Of a stretch of 64,000 nucleotides of DNA, positions 9,249 through 20,400 are shown piece after piece. The stretch is from the NCBI GenBank assembly GCA_017557785.1, contig JAFYYA010000077.1:1-64000 (forward strand), in the 5' to 3' direction. Position numbers and translations under genes: made by a program. How positions within the stretch are numbered: position 1 is the stretch's first letter; each line of letters opens with the position of its first letter. The notes beneath the pieces are model-generated. The model was not told the origin of the DNA. It saw only the letters and a list, made by a program, of their open reading frames with translations, and did no database searches. Source of the DNA: Salinivirgaceae bacterium. Lineage in GTDB: Bacteria; Bacteroidota; Bacteroidia; Bacteroidales; SZUA-534.

Positions 9249-9256
9249 TACCTTTG
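9249..9256 (+). promoter_or_regulatory. Bacteroidota -7 element for the DUF4783-nadC operon
   Basis: TACCTTTG matches TAnnTTTG exactly, 15 bases before the ATG at 9272, implying a very short leader. It lies in the 47-base divergent space with rlmH. Confidence 0.6.
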
Positions 9257-9271
9257 CCGATGGTCAAAAAT

Positions 9272-9694
9272 ATGAATTTGAAAATGTTTTCGGCAAAAAA
9301 AATGATTGTGTTGACTGCGGTGCTGGCCGCGCTGTCGGTTTGTCCGCTGCGGGCAATGTCGCAGGTGGTTGTCGTCGATTCGGTTGTCGACCGCATCACA
9401 CGCACCATCGCCGACGGCAATGCCGACTCGCTGACCGCATTTTTCAATAAGCGCGTCGAGTTGCTGATGCCCGACTACTCGGTTGTGAGCAGCCGCAATC
9501 AGGCGAATATGATTCTGAGTCAGTTTTTTGCAAAAAACAAGCCGACACAGTTCACCGTGCTTGCCCAAAACATCGGCACCGACGGCATCTCGGTCATCGG
9601 AACACTCGACAGCGGCAACCACCGCTACAGAATCAGTTTCCTGACCAAGCAACAACTGTCGCAACAACTTGTATATCAATTTTCAATAGAATAA
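9272..9694 (+). CDS. DUF4783 domain-containing secreted protein
   Basis: 140 residues with a signal peptide (MNLKMFSAKKMIVL followed by a hydrophobic run, cleavage near RAMSQ). The mature 105 residues match DUF4783, a small Bacteroidota-specific NTF2-like fold: ITRTIADGNADSLTAFF, VELLMPDYSVVSSRNQA, ANMILSQFFAKNKPTQF, VIGTLDSGNHRYRISFLTKQ. Its biochemical role is unknown. The frame is open from 9254 (TTG), but ATG 9272 is preferred because 9254 lies inside the promoter element. It is the first gene of an operon with nadC (1-base gap), as it is in many Bacteroidota. Confidence 0.85.
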   Translation: MNLKMFSAKKMIVLTAVLAALSVCPLRAMSQVVVVDSVVDRITRTIADGNADSLTAFFNKRVELLMPDYSVVSSRNQANMILSQFFAKNKPTQFTVLAQNIGTDGISVIGTLDSGNHRYRISFLTKQQLSQQLVYQFSIE

Positions 9695-9695
9695 A

Positions 9696-10544
9696 ATGGA
9701 CAATCAAGAGTACATAAAGGATTTCATAGCCCGCGCCATCCGCGAAGATGTTGGCGACGGCGACCACACATCGCTCAGTACCATTCCGGCCGACCAGCGC
9801 GGCAAGGCCCAACTGCTTGTCAAGCAAGATGGCATTCTGGCAGGTGTTGAAGTGGCGCGAATGGTTTTCGAGACATTCGACAAAGACTTGAAAATGACCA
9901 CATTCATCACTGATGGCACACCTGTGAAGAAAGGCGATGTGGCATTCATCGTCGAAGGGCGCGAACTCTCGATTCTGCAAACCGAGCGCCTGGTGCTCAA
10001 CTTTATGCAGCGGATGAGCGGAATCGCCACTCAGACAAGCAAATATGTTGAACTTGTGAAAGGCCTTCACACCAAGATTCTCGACACCCGCAAAACCACA
10101 CCCGGAATGCGTGTCTTTGAGAAGATGGCCGTGGTGATGGGCGGCGGACAGAACCACCGCATCGGACTCTACGATATGATTCTCATCAAAGACAATCACA
10201 TCGATTTCGCTGGCGGCATTCCGCAGGCCATCAACCGTGCGAAAGAGTATCTGAAAGCCAAAGGCAAGGACTTGAAGATTGAAGTTGAAGCGCGCTCGTT
10301 CGACGAGATTAAGCAGATTATGGAAATCGGCGGCATCGACCGCATAATGATTGACAATTTCTCGATTCCGGACACAAAAAAAGCCGTTGAGATGATTGAC
10401 GGCAAATATGAGACCGAAGCATCGGGCGGCATCACCGACGCCAACTTGCGCGACTACGCCGCCACCGGTGTCGATTTCATATCGGTTGGCGCACTCACGC
10501 ACCAAATCCGCAGTCTCGACTTGAGTTTAAAGGCAATAAAATAA
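9696..10544 (+). CDS. nadC: Nicotinate-nucleotide pyrophosphorylase (carboxylating)
   Basis: 282 residues, full length. Converts quinolinate plus PRPP to nicotinate mononucleotide, CO2 and PPi in de novo NAD synthesis (cytoplasm). Visible family motifs are the helix ERLVLNFMQRMSGIAT (residues 97-112), DTRKTTPGMR (130-139), GGGQNHRIGLYD (149-160) and IKDNH (164-168), then the barrel strands IEVEARS, IDRIMIDNF, EASGGI and FISVGALTH that hold the phosphates. Tightly coupled to the upstream DUF4783 gene and overlapping the next gene by one base (TAATG). A NAD kinase gene lies three genes further on, so this run of genes touches both NAD and NADP supply. Confidence 0.97.
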   Translation: MDNQEYIKDFIARAIREDVGDGDHTSLSTIPADQRGKAQLLVKQDGILAGVEVARMVFETFDKDLKMTTFITDGTPVKKGDVAFIVEGRELSILQTERLVLNFMQRMSGIATQTSKYVELVKGLHTKILDTRKTTPGMRVFEKMAVVMGGGQNHRIGLYDMILIKDNHIDFAGGIPQAINRAKEYLKAKGKDLKIEVEARSFDEIKQIMEIGGIDRIMIDNFSIPDTKKAVEMIDGKYETEASGGITDANLRDYAATGVDFISVGALTHQIRSLDLSLKAIK

Positions 10545-11488
10545 TGAGTTTCAAAAAAATAATCGAAAAATGGAAGGCACGGCTCGATGCCGTTATAGAG
10601 TGGACCAAGCGCCACACTCTGCCCGGATTCGGCCATCTGTCGATGTTCGAAGTGGGCTCGTTTTTCGTTAAGGGAATGTCGAACGGCACGTTGGGCATCC
10701 GCGCGGCCAGCATCGCCTTCAACTTCTTCCTGGCAGTGTTCCCTGGCTTGCTGTTCCTGTCCACGCTTATTCCTTACATTCCGATTCCGAATTTCCAAAC
10801 CGAACTGATGGATTTGCTCGAGCAACTCATCCCGTCAGAAACGTTTGAGACTATTGAAGAAACTCTTGCCGACATTGTGATGTATCCGCGAAGTGGTTTG
10901 TTGTCAATTGGTTGCATCACCACCATCATCATCGTATCGAATGGTGTAACGGCGGTCATCCGAGCCTTCAACCAGTCAATCAACGTGCACGAAACCCGCT
11001 CGTTCATCAACCTGCGAGTGTCGTCACTCATTATGGTGGGGCTCATCACCGTGCTTTTGGCCACAGCCATCGCGCTGCTCATTTTCGGCCGCACAATACT
11101 GGCCTATCTCATTGCCAAACGCATCCTTTTCGGCACCTTCTCAACCGTGATGTTCTACATTGTTCAGTGGCTTATCATCCTGTCGCTCTGCATTGTAAGC
11201 GTTTCGGTGATTTACTATTTCGCGCCAGCAAAGCACACTCATATGGGTTTCATCTCGACGGGTTCGGTGATGGCCACGCTGCTGTTGCTGCTCACATCGG
11301 CCGGATTCGGTTTTTATTTGGCTAACTTTAGCAATTACAATGCGTTATATGGCTCAATCGGCACGCTTATCGCGATACTCGTCTGGCTCAATATCAACTC
11401 GAGCATTCTGCTTTTGGGATTTGAACTGAACCTGAGCATCCAGGCGGCACACGAGAAGAAAGCCGAAGCACTGCCACAAACCGCTTAA
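10544..11488 (+). CDS. YihY/BrkB family inner-membrane protein
   Basis: 314 residues with six predicted membrane helices. The family signature is RAASIAFNFFLAVFPGLLFL near residues 52-72; further helices cover about 120-145, 165-195, 200-230, 245-270 and 278-300 (GTLIAILVWLNINSSILLLG is typical of the last pair). Members were once called 'ribonuclease BN' or virulence factor BrkB; the transport or other role is not settled. The start overlaps the nadC stop, indicating translational coupling. Confidence 0.9.
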   Translation: MSFKKIIEKWKARLDAVIEWTKRHTLPGFGHLSMFEVGSFFVKGMSNGTLGIRAASIAFNFFLAVFPGLLFLSTLIPYIPIPNFQTELMDLLEQLIPSETFETIEETLADIVMYPRSGLLSIGCITTIIIVSNGVTAVIRAFNQSINVHETRSFINLRVSSLIMVGLITVLLATAIALLIFGRTILAYLIAKRILFGTFSTVMFYIVQWLIILSLCIVSVSVIYYFAPAKHTHMGFISTGSVMATLLLLLTSAGFGFYLANFSNYNALYGSIGTLIAILVWLNINSSILLLGFELNLSIQAAHEKKAEALPQTA

Positions 11489-11522
11489 TTTTCAATAGAA
11501 ACAATTTAACATTCAAATAGAT

Positions 11523-12314
11523 ATGAAAAGAATCAAAATCACATTGGCCACATTGCTGCTCGCGTTGTCGGGCACGCTGTCGGCACAGATAACCGAAGTT
11601 GGAATAGCATCGTTCTACGCCGACAAGTTCGACGGCCGGATGACCGCCAGCGGCGAGACTTTCAGCCAGAAGAAGATGACTGCCGCTCACCGCACGCTGC
11701 CGTTCGGCACAGTGGTCCGCGTCACCAATCTCGACAACAATCTGTCGGTCGACGTCACCATCAACGACCGTGGACCGTTTGTCGAGAAGCGTATCATCGA
11801 CCTGTCGAGAGCAGCCGCCGAAAAGTTGAATTACATCAACAAGGGCACGGCAAGTGTCAAGGTTGAAGTCATCAGCCTGCCCGAATCGAACGCCGCATCG
11901 GCAACCGAGATGAAGCGCAGTTCGTCGGCACCGGCGTGGCCGGGTTCGCAGCCGGCAGCCAGCGAGCAACCTGCCGCCCAGCCAGCAGCACAGGCCGAGT
12001 CTGCACCGCGCACCACTCAAGTAACTGAAGTTCAGGCACCAGCCAACGAATATTTCAAGATTGAATCGACGCCCATCCATCCGAAAGGCTTTGGCGTGCA
12101 ACTCGCTTCGTTCCAGGAAGCAGCCAATCTGGTAAAGCGTTGTGCTGAAATCAAGTCGCTGATTAATAAAGACATAATGATTCAAATCGGCGACAAGGAC
12201 GGCGTGAAGGTTTACCGAATCATTGCCGGTCCGTTTGAGACGCGCGAAAAGGCCGAACATTTCAATAAGAAACTGACCGATTTCAGCGGCAGTTTCATTG
12301 TAACTCTCGAATAA
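11523..12314 (+). CDS. rlpA: RlpA-like septal ring lytic transglycosylase with SPOR domain
   Basis: 263 residues. Signal peptide to about residue 22 (ALSGTLSAQ). Residues about 27-110 form the double-psi beta-barrel of RlpA (GIASFYADKFDGRMTASGE, FGTVVRVTN, INDRGPF), the fold that cleaves denuded peptidoglycan glycan strands in RlpA. A Ser/Ala/Pro/Gln-rich linker (about 120-175) leads to a C-terminal SPOR domain (about 183-263: GVQLASFQEAANLVKRC ... YRIIAGPFETREKAEHF) that binds denuded glycan at division sites. There is no lipobox Cys, so it is periplasmic rather than anchored, unlike the E. coli lipoprotein. It is probably in the nadC operon (34-base gap). Confidence 0.92.
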   Translation: MKRIKITLATLLLALSGTLSAQITEVGIASFYADKFDGRMTASGETFSQKKMTAAHRTLPFGTVVRVTNLDNNLSVDVTINDRGPFVEKRIIDLSRAAAEKLNYINKGTASVKVEVISLPESNAASATEMKRSSSAPAWPGSQPAASEQPAAQPAAQAESAPRTTQVTEVQAPANEYFKIESTPIHPKGFGVQLASFQEAANLVKRCAEIKSLINKDIMIQIGDKDGVKVYRIIAGPFETREKAEHFNKKLTDFSGSFIVTLE

Positions 12315-12320
12315 TCAATT

Positions 12321-13199
12321 ATGAACGTTGCCATCTACAGTCAGTTGTTTGGTTCGCAGCACGAGAGCCTGCTCAAAACGCTCTTCGATGCGCTCAGCCG
12401 CCACAAGGCGCGGATATGGCTGCACCCGTTGTTTGCGCCGGTTTTCAACCTTTGGCAGCAGAACAGCGGCCTGACCTATGCGAACATCGACACAACGGGC
12501 AAAATGCCTGACAACCTTGATTTTATCATTGTTCTGGGTGGCGACGGCAGTTTTCTGAAGGCAATCAGCGAGTTTGAGCACTTGAACGTGCCGTTTGTGG
12601 GCATTAACACGGGGCGGCTGGGTTTCCTGGCCGACATCTCGCCCGACGATGTGGCAAGCGCCATCGACGCTATGGCTGCCAATCAGTTCATTGTTGAGAA
12701 ACGGCCGCTGCTTGCGCTTCAACCGCAAATCAAAGAGATTAAGCATCCGTTCGCGCTCAACGAGATTACTGTGCACAAGTGCGACAGTTCGAGTATGATT
12801 GTCATCCACACCTACATCGACGATAAGTATCTGGCAAGTTATTGGGCTGACGGACTGATAATTGCAACGCCGACTGGTTCAACGGCCTACTCGATGAGTG
12901 CCGGTGGCCCCATCTTGTCGCCCGCGTCGCAGAACATCATCATCACGCCAATTGCATCGCACAACCTGACGGTGCGGCCGCTCGTCATCCCCGACTACAG
13001 CACCATTCGCATCACGGTTGAGAGCCGCGAGCAGAACTATATGCTCTCACTCGACTCAACATCGGTGGTGCTGAGCAATCCGTCGGAAATCACCATCAGC
13101 AAGGCCGAACGCAGCGTGAGCCTGATAAAATTCGACGGCCACGGATTCTTCTCAACCCTGCGCAACAAACTGATGTGGGGTGCCGACAAACGGAATTAG
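12321..13199 (+). CDS. nadK: NAD kinase
   Basis: 292 residues, full length. Phosphorylates NAD to NADP with ATP (or polyphosphate). The GGDGS motif is at 73-77 (VLGGDGSFLKA), the GRLGF motif at 98-102, and the NAD-binding segment TGSTAYSMSAGGP at 185-197; the C-terminal HGFFSTLRNKLMWG is typical of Bacteroidota enzymes. It starts 6 bases after rlpA and is followed 3 bases later by a GtrA gene. Confidence 0.97.
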   Translation: MNVAIYSQLFGSQHESLLKTLFDALSRHKARIWLHPLFAPVFNLWQQNSGLTYANIDTTGKMPDNLDFIIVLGGDGSFLKAISEFEHLNVPFVGINTGRLGFLADISPDDVASAIDAMAANQFIVEKRPLLALQPQIKEIKHPFALNEITVHKCDSSSMIVIHTYIDDKYLASYWADGLIIATPTGSTAYSMSAGGPILSPASQNIIITPIASHNLTVRPLVIPDYSTIRITVESREQNYMLSLDSTSVVLSNPSEITISKAERSVSLIKFDGHGFFSTLRNKLMWGADKRN

Positions 13200-13202
13200 G
13201 CA

Positions 13203-13637
13203 ATGGAAACCCTTTGGGCAAAACTTTTCGGCAAAACCGACAGCACAACCGTGCAGATTGCGCGCAATGCTGTGGTTGAAGGCATCCGTTATCTGACCAA
13301 CATTGCCATTCTGTGGTACTTGAACGAGCGTCTGCTCGGTCCCGACTGGCTGGCTGTGTCAACGTTTGTGGCATCGCTGCTGGCGGGGCTTGTCAACTAC
13401 GGACTCTGCACCATCTGGGTTTTTCACAAGAAAGCCGGCGGTGCGGGCAAGAGTCTTGTGCAGTTTGCCGTCTTCACTCTCATTGGCGCGGCTGGACTGG
13501 CCATCAACATTGGCATCACCACCGTGCTCACCAACCGCTGCGGCGTTTATTTCCTGATCAGCAACACCATAGCACAGGTTGTGGTTTTCTTCTTCAACTT
13601 TTTCATGCGGAAAAAAGTGGTGTTCGACCGCAAGTGA
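13203..13637 (+). CDS. GtrA family membrane protein
   Basis: 144 residues with four membrane helices (about 17-38, 49-68, 83-103, 112-135) and the family features LVNYGLCTIWVF and a C-terminal FNFFMRKKVVFDRK. GtrA proteins are thought to flip or handle polyprenyl-phosphate-linked sugars for cell-surface glycans (gtr and arabinogalactan systems). Last gene of the plus-strand run; the actual substrate cannot be inferred from the neighbours. Confidence 0.9.
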   Translation: METLWAKLFGKTDSTTVQIARNAVVEGIRYLTNIAILWYLNERLLGPDWLAVSTFVASLLAGLVNYGLCTIWVFHKKAGGAGKSLVQFAVFTLIGAAGLAINIGITTVLTNRCGVYFLISNTIAQVVVFFFNFFMRKKVVFDRK

Positions 13638-13678
13638 GAACGCCTTGAAAATTCAAGGGTGCGATTGGCAAATTTGAT

Positions 13679-13686
13679 TACATTTG
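13679..13686 (+). promoter_or_regulatory. -7 promoter element for tRNA-Arg
   Basis: TACATTTG, exact TAnnTTTG match, 10 bases before the mature tRNA 5' end. Confidence 0.55.
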
Positions 13687-13696
13687 CGCCCGATTC

Positions 13697-13768
13697 GGTC
13701 TCATAGTTCAATGGATAGAATTTCAGATTCCGGTTCTGACGATTAGGGTTCGACTCCCTATGAGATCA
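13697..13768 (+). tRNA. tRNA-Arg (anticodon CCG)
   Basis: Full cloverleaf: acceptor GGTCTCA / TGAGATC (one G-T pair), anticodon stem TCAGA / TCTGA with loop TTCCGGT (anticodon CCG, reads CGG), T arm TAGGG-TTCGACT-CCCTA, discriminator A. CCA is not fully encoded (ACCT follows), so it must be added after transcription. Confidence 0.95.
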
Positions 13769-13773
13769 CCTAG

Positions 13774-13812
13774 AAACCCTTGCAATCACATGGTTGCAGG
13801 GGTTTTGTTTTT
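13774..13812 (+). terminator. Terminator of tRNA-Arg
   Basis: A 12-base stem AAACCCTTGCAA / TTGCAGGGGTTT (one wobble pair), 8-base loop, then TTGTTTTT. Its T-run touches the stop codon of the convergent alkyltransferase gene. Confidence 0.85.
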
Positions 13813-14305
13813 ATGAACGCCAACTAATCCCTTCCAACTTAAGCAGAGCCTTTTTGTTTTCGATTCCACCACCATAGCCAGTCAAACTGCCATTGGCTCC
13901 CATAACTCTATGGCAAGGGATAATAATACAGATTGGGTTCCATCCCACCGCACCGCCAACCGCCTGAGCCGACATTCTCTCAATGCCGCATTCTTCAGCA
14001 ATCCGCTCGGCTATTTGACCATAAGTCAAGACTTCACCGAAAGGAATTGTCCGCACTATTTCAAGAACCTTGTTACGGAAAGGGGTTGCATTTTCAATTC
14101 TGAATTTTGGCACGAAATCGGGCTTCCGTCCTGAAAAATAAACATCGAGCCAACGGCTGGTTTCCTGAAAAATCGGCAACTCATGGTGCATGCTGCCAGA
14201 ATCACTCTCCTTTGTGAACCTAATGCCCGTCAATTCCGCACCATCGGATGTGACGAGCAAGTTGTCGCATACATCAGGGGTATGATATATATAACTGAAT
14301 ATCAT
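13811..14305 (-). CDS. ogt: Methylated-DNA--protein-cysteine methyltransferase (Ogt/MGMT)
   Basis: 164 residues. Suicide repair enzyme that takes O6-alkyl groups from guanine. The active-site motif PCHRV is present with acceptor Cys131; the helix-turn-helix and arginine-finger region is seen in FGEVLTYGQIAERIA (90-104) and AVGGAVGWNP (115-124), and the substrate-side GSLTGYGGGIENKKALL follows. The N-terminal lid domain is short and divergent, as in Bacteroidota homologues. The frame is open to a GTG at 14314, but the ATG at 14305 gives the usual beginning and is preferred. Monocistronic; converges on tRNA-Arg. Confidence 0.93.
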   Translation of the reverse strand: MIFSYIYHTPDVCDNLLVTSDGAELTGIRFTKESDSGSMHHELPIFQETSRWLDVYFSGRKPDFVPKFRIENATPFRNKVLEIVRTIPFGEVLTYGQIAERIAEECGIERMSAQAVGGAVGWNPICIIIPCHRVMGANGSLTGYGGGIENKKALLKLEGISWRS

Positions 14306-14351
14306 ATTGTTCACATTATTTAGAATGACACAAAGATAACGTTAAAAACAA

Positions 14352-14388
14352 AAACCCGCCGTGCAACCATTTGTCGCACGGCGGGTTT
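14352..14388 (-). terminator. Strong terminator of the giant T9SS-cargo gene
   Basis: Ten-base GC stem CCCGCCGTGC / GCACGGCGGG with an 11-base spacer and T-runs on the minus strand (GGGTTTTTGT), 20 bases after the stop of the 5005-codon gene. Confidence 0.88.
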
Positions 14389-14407
14389 GATTTGTTACAG
14401 GCCAAAC

Positions 14408-17400
14408 TTATTCAACCACAAACTTGCTAACGGTCTGGCCATTATCGGTGAAGACCTTGATAAGGTACATGGCCGGCTGCAACTTCCAGTCAGTGGCATC
14501 AATCTGGAATGATGACATTCCTGCGGTGCTGACTGTACGGTCGATGAGCGATTGTCCGCTCATGTCAGCAACCACATAACGTAACTTGCTGCCGCTGATA
14601 CCGCTAACCGTAATTCGGATGTTCTGGCACTGGCCCGGGTTCGGCGCCACGCTTGCATCCAATACCGGTTGGTCGGCATTCTCGATGATGACAGCAATCC
14701 AATCAGCCGCAACTGTTACGGTACCATCATAATCGGTCTGAAGCAGACGGTAGTAATGCGTTCCTGCGGACTGGTTGATGTGCAGGTAATCGTAATCGGC
14801 ACCTTCTCCTGCCCCGCCTTTAGCCGCAACAGTGTCAACAGTTTCCAACTCGCCGTCGAACATGTGCTCGATGGTGAAATAGTCGTTGTTGCGCTCCGAT
14901 GCAGTGCTCCACGTGAGTTTCACATCAGTATTGTTAGGTGTCACAGCAGCATCAAACGAGACGAGCTCGATTGGAAGCGGGTTAATATCGGGCCGCTTTG
15001 TACCAAATGTAACATCCACACCACCTTCGTCGGCAAGAGCTACAGGACCACCCGACGCAAGAGTGCGCCGCGATGCACCTTGCCGCATGGTTTGTGATGA
15101 TGACGAACTCTTCTTAATTTTAATCATTCTGCCTGATTTAACAGTACCAGATTTCTTATCAGCGGACATTGTGCCACCATCAAATCCGTAACTGTACCAT
15201 TTTCCGCCACTAAGCACGGCCACCAACAACTCTTTTTCATCTGTAATTTCACTATATTCTGAATCGTTCCAATAAAGCGTCAGATTAGCGTCAATGTCAT
15301 TTTTATTGCTTAAGTGCCACGATTCCAGATGACTGACTTTCAAAACATTTGCTTCGTCAAGATTGCCAACCGACTGTGGTTTAGTGTTTCTGTACTCTGC
15401 CACCATGAAATATGAAGTAGCACCTGTTCCAGATATACCAACCTGTGCCAATCCACGCTCAGAGCCAATCGGAAAGACAAAATCACCACTTCCGTCTCTT
15501 TCCATCTCACCTATCACATACGAATCAGCATTTCCGATTGATGATTTTGCACCAGCCAATATCAGACGTGACGATGACGTTGAGTGCAACTTACCTTTTA
15601 TCAAATTAAGACTACCTGTCACCTTGATTCCCGATCCAAGATCGATCTGCGGTGATGTTGGCGAAGAGTTGTTAATGGTAAGATTGTAAAGCGCACGGTT
15701 AGGCGTAATGCTGAGTATCTGTTTATCAGAACCATTAAGCACCAATGTGCTTGTACCATTAATGAAATCGCCATAAGTAGTAATTGTAAGGTTGCCACCA
15801 AGCGAAATAGTATGGCTTCCTGCAGCAAGAGTTGTGTAATTCTTCACATTAATCGAGCCACCGACTTTTATGTCTGAAGTGAGAGTTTTTGTGCATTTGT
15901 CTGTTTTGCTCAAACCACCTTCAAAAACAATGTTGTAGCACGAATCCAAAGCAACAATTTGGTCGGTTTCACTGCTGATATACACTTCAGAATTAGCAGC
16001 AGCCAATACATGGCCGTCAGCACCTAAAACATCCTTCATAAAGGTGATTTTTGCACCCTGGGCAAGCTTCAATTCGCCATGGATGGTAGCGTTGCCAAAG
16101 ACTGTCAGCGTTGCACCCGAAGCCACTTCGAGTTTACCACCTTCGTTAATTGTCATATCGTAGCATTTACCTGTCGATGTGACTTTTGGCGTGTTGTTGC
16201 CAGGATCAACAGAATTGACTCGAATGTTCACTCTTTCATCCGGGATATATTTACCCGTCCAGTTTTCTTGTGTCGAATATGCGTCTGTCAATGCGCCATT
16301 CAGCCAAGTAATTGTCGGATAGGTTAATCCGAAGGTCAGTTTTCCGGATTCTTCAATTGGCACACGCGTAGTGATATATCCGCGAAGTGTATCTTCTTCG
16401 TAACCTGACAAGGCATTGATAATCTCTTTTTCGTGTTCAACCACTCTGTCAATCTGTCGAGTCCACTTGTTATCCTTATAAAGCACAACCGACACCACAT
16501 CCATATCTTTCAGTTCACTGTAATAACGGTCGTACCAATAAAGTTTGACCTTAGGCATTGTTGAACCCGAATTACGATTCAGCGTCCAGTATTCCTTTTT
16601 ACTGATTTGGTTCACATCGGCATCCAGATTAGTCTGATTGTCTGGCATGTCGCTATGGTACCCTACCTGGAACTTGCTCGAGCCGCCCAAATCAAAGATC
16701 TCGATTGGCGCATAACGGTCGTTGCCGCCTATCGGGAAATAGAAATCTGCCGAGCCTTCTTTCTCAACTGTTCCATTGATGTAACTTTCAGGACTTCCAC
16801 CAACAACCGACGCACCTTCTGTCAGGCAAATCGGGTTCGATGCATTACCTTTCAGAATACCATGAGTAAGTGTCAGCACGCCTGTTATTGTCTGCGTGTA
16901 GGTTGTTGAGAATGCCGCCAACTTAGGATTGTTGAACGTGACATTTGTGAATGTTTCCGGCTTGTTGATGTCTTGCATTACCGAACCGGCAAATATGACT
17001 GCTCCTGTGCCGCCAATGAAGTTATTCTTCTGTGAGCCGGATGCAGGCCTGTTCCAGTTGCCGCGGCATGTGATATTGGTTGTGCCAAGGGCTTTCACTG
17101 TCGTGCCGACGGTTATATCCTTCACAACTTCAATATCGATACCAATATTCTTTGTGTTGGTGCCAATCAGCTCCAAATTATAGAACGACAACGTAGTGTT
17201 CGACGATATGGTTTGTTCTTTGCTGCCATTCAGTCTGACGGTTCCATTACCATGGATGAAATTGCCACCTGTTTTGGTGAAATCACCACCGATTTCAAGA
17301 ACGCCACCATTGCAGTTGACATTTCCGCCGCTGATTGTGAAATTGTTCTCAATCTTAAGTGGCTTACCAGCTTCAACTGTGAATGTCACTGTTGCACCGC

Positions 17401-20400
17401 CTACGTTCTGCACTTCAAAATCGTAGAATGAATAACCATTCATTGAAATGTCACGGTTTGATGACGATGACCAAATCACTTTTGAAGAACCACCGTGGAT
17501 GAACTTACCAGAGTTGGCGAACTGGCCGTTGATTGTCACTGTGCTTAGGTTAGTGCCATCTGATGCAGTAAAGGTAGCATTCTCGCCTATCGACAAACCG
17601 AGTTTCGAGTCGGTAACCGCAAGATTCTTACCATCATTTATTTCCAGAGAAGCATTAGAATAAACGTCTATACCTTTAACTTCTACATCGCCTTCCAAAT
17701 TTCTATCTATAACAGGATACTGTCCATGTTCTACATATGGTATAAACACACGTGTTGTAGAATTTGGCGTACCTTCCTGTCCAAGTCCGTTGTCCCAGTT
17801 TTTCGGGTTAGACCAAAGTTTTCCATATACTCCGGAATCATCATCTTCTCCGCTCATATTCTTATTGCCTATCCAATGGCGCACATCGCCTGAATATGAC
17901 CATCTGACAGCACCTGATATAGCCGAAGGTTTATCTTCGTCCACGTCGTTCTCGAAATAGTAGCCGGCAACAACGCCAACCGCATCGCGAATGTTGATGT
18001 TACCAACAGATGATAAGCGGCTTCTTTTTACATTGTATTTCGCGCCAGCATTGAAATAGACATTGCTGATTTGTAACTCAGCATCAGCTGCTGCCAAATT
18101 GTTTTCAAGCCACATATAGCATCCGCCCGCTGTTCCGCTCGAGTACTGACCGTTCGAGAGATTGTCTGTAGCGTTAATTGTTGATCCGGATTTTAAATGC
18201 AGACCGTCGGCATTCAGACGCTCAATCTTATAATAGCGGGCTGCAATTTCGCCGTCAACTGTGAACGAATAGGTTCCTGTTGTCTTCTGCGATGTTACAA
18301 TAGCTTCGTGGTTTTCTATGCCAACAAGCGAGATAAGTCCGCCGTTCTTGACATTGATATAGGCGTTATTACCCATCTTAAGCTTACCATCGTCAACAAG
18401 ATAGAGCGCACCAGCGATATTCAGATTATCGACACCTGTGCCGTCACCTAAGTTGATGGTATTGTCCCCGACAGTCAGCGAACCACCATCGAGTTCAATA
18501 TTATGGCTGATATACAACTCATTGCCAGTCAACGAATAATCACCCGACTTGAACTGTACGTTGTTGTAAGTACTGCGTCCAGGATTGAATGTGTGTGCAT
18601 TTCCGTCAACAGCATTGAAAATAAGTGTGCGGGTTTGCGGCATGAATGTTCCATTGTTTGTGAAATTGCCACCCACAGTCACATCGTAAGAGCCAACATC
18701 GAATGTGCCTTGCCTGATTTCGAAGTTTCCGCCCACCTTCAATGCCGACTGAGCCTGAACATTTCCAATGTTGTCAATCACGAGATTATTGAAACTCAAA
18801 GCTTTGTTCTGAATGGTCTTGACACCAACACCTATCATTTCCACAGTACTTGCGCCTTCATTCAGGTTGCCTGATGTTCCAATCACCCAGTTGCCATAGA
18901 GTTGCACTTTGTCAAGTTCCGATGTCATGGTCAGTGTTCCGTTCACAGTGATATCAGATGTTGCTATCAATGCGTACCCGAGTGTATCAGGCATGTCCGA
19001 CTCAAGTTTGATGGTAAGTACGGCAACTTTATCGATAGTAAGCTTCTTTGCGCGTGCCCCGCTTCGGTCAATAATCGGATACTTGTTCATGCCAGCCGAT
19101 GTCGATGGGATAGTAACATTGTTCGACTCACCAGGAATTGTGTGCGGCACTTCAACACCATTAAGTTTGGCTGTCCAGTTCATCGGATCCCACCAGTCGT
19201 TTGAATTTGCACCAGCTGTCCAAATATACTCAACATCACCCTTCCAGTTGATAAGGCCGTGCGGGTCATTTTCATAGAGTTCGCCTGCAAGCAAACCAGT
19301 GGCGTTGTACACATCAATACCGCCCGACGAGCTTTCTGTCTTTTTGATGTTTACCGCACCACCACCTGGGTTGTTCGGGAACGATATATCAACAATGCTG
19401 TCAGTTTTGATGAATTCCTGATCATTGCGGATATCAAGGCAGACACCAGCCGAAACCACATTGCTGAAAATACCGTGGCTGAAGTTGCTAACGCCATGAA
19501 TTGTGGCGTCTTTCGATATGATGATACCCTGTTTTGCCAGATACGAGAAACTATAGTACTCTGCCTTGATTAAGCCGCCTTCAACAGTGAAATAGTAACG
19601 GTTCGAACCGCCATCGTTGGTAATCTGAGCATAATTGACATTATCGCCAACCGCTTCAAAAGTACCGCCAGCCTTCACCACAAACGATGAAGCTGAGCCG
19701 ATGCGCAGTTTTCCGCCTGGTCCCACAATGTATGTTCCGTAAATAAGGCTGTTATCGTATGAGTTACCAAGCGTCACAACATTTTTGTTGTGCTTGAATA
19801 TGCCTTTCTGCAAAGTGAAGTTTCCATAAACCGTCAGGTCATCGTTCACAACGAATGTGCAACCAGAACCATTGATAACTAAATCGTTAAGAATTGAACC
19901 CGCAGTTGTAATGTTGCAAGTTCCGGTTGAGCGATAAAGCTCATAGCAACCAGAGTTGTTGATGACACCCGGTGAACTTACTTGCACATCACCGCCAATT
20001 CTTACGCGATAGCCGCCAACGCAATTCATTTTGCCGCCTTTGACATATAGCGAACCGCCCACTGTCAGGTCAACCGAAGCTGCATAGAACTGATCTGTTC
20101 CTGTTTTTGCGACTTCGACATCATAGAACGGGTTGTCGACAGACACACCAAGATAAGCATACTGGTTGCCACTGCTACCATTGAAAATCACCCGGCCTTT
20201 TCCTGGAATAAACCTACCATTGGTCTGGTTGTACCAGTGTCCAGCCAAGTAGATGTTCTTGTCATTGGCATCAAGCGTTCCGCCGTTCTCACTGATATTT
20301 AAATTTTTCTGCACGATTATGTCACCTTCAAGAGTCTTGTAGGTGTCGCTGTTCATATAGAGATAACCATAGCGAACATTATCGCCGCCGCGGATTGTCT

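Noticed and set aside
9633-10505. A 290-codon frame opposite nadC, and similar long antisense frames opposite rlpA (11394-12260), iorA (38931-39707), paaK (41726-42643) and the stomatin gene (42786-43568)
   Set aside because: All lie wholly or mostly inside well-recognised genes on the other strand and encode no recognisable protein.
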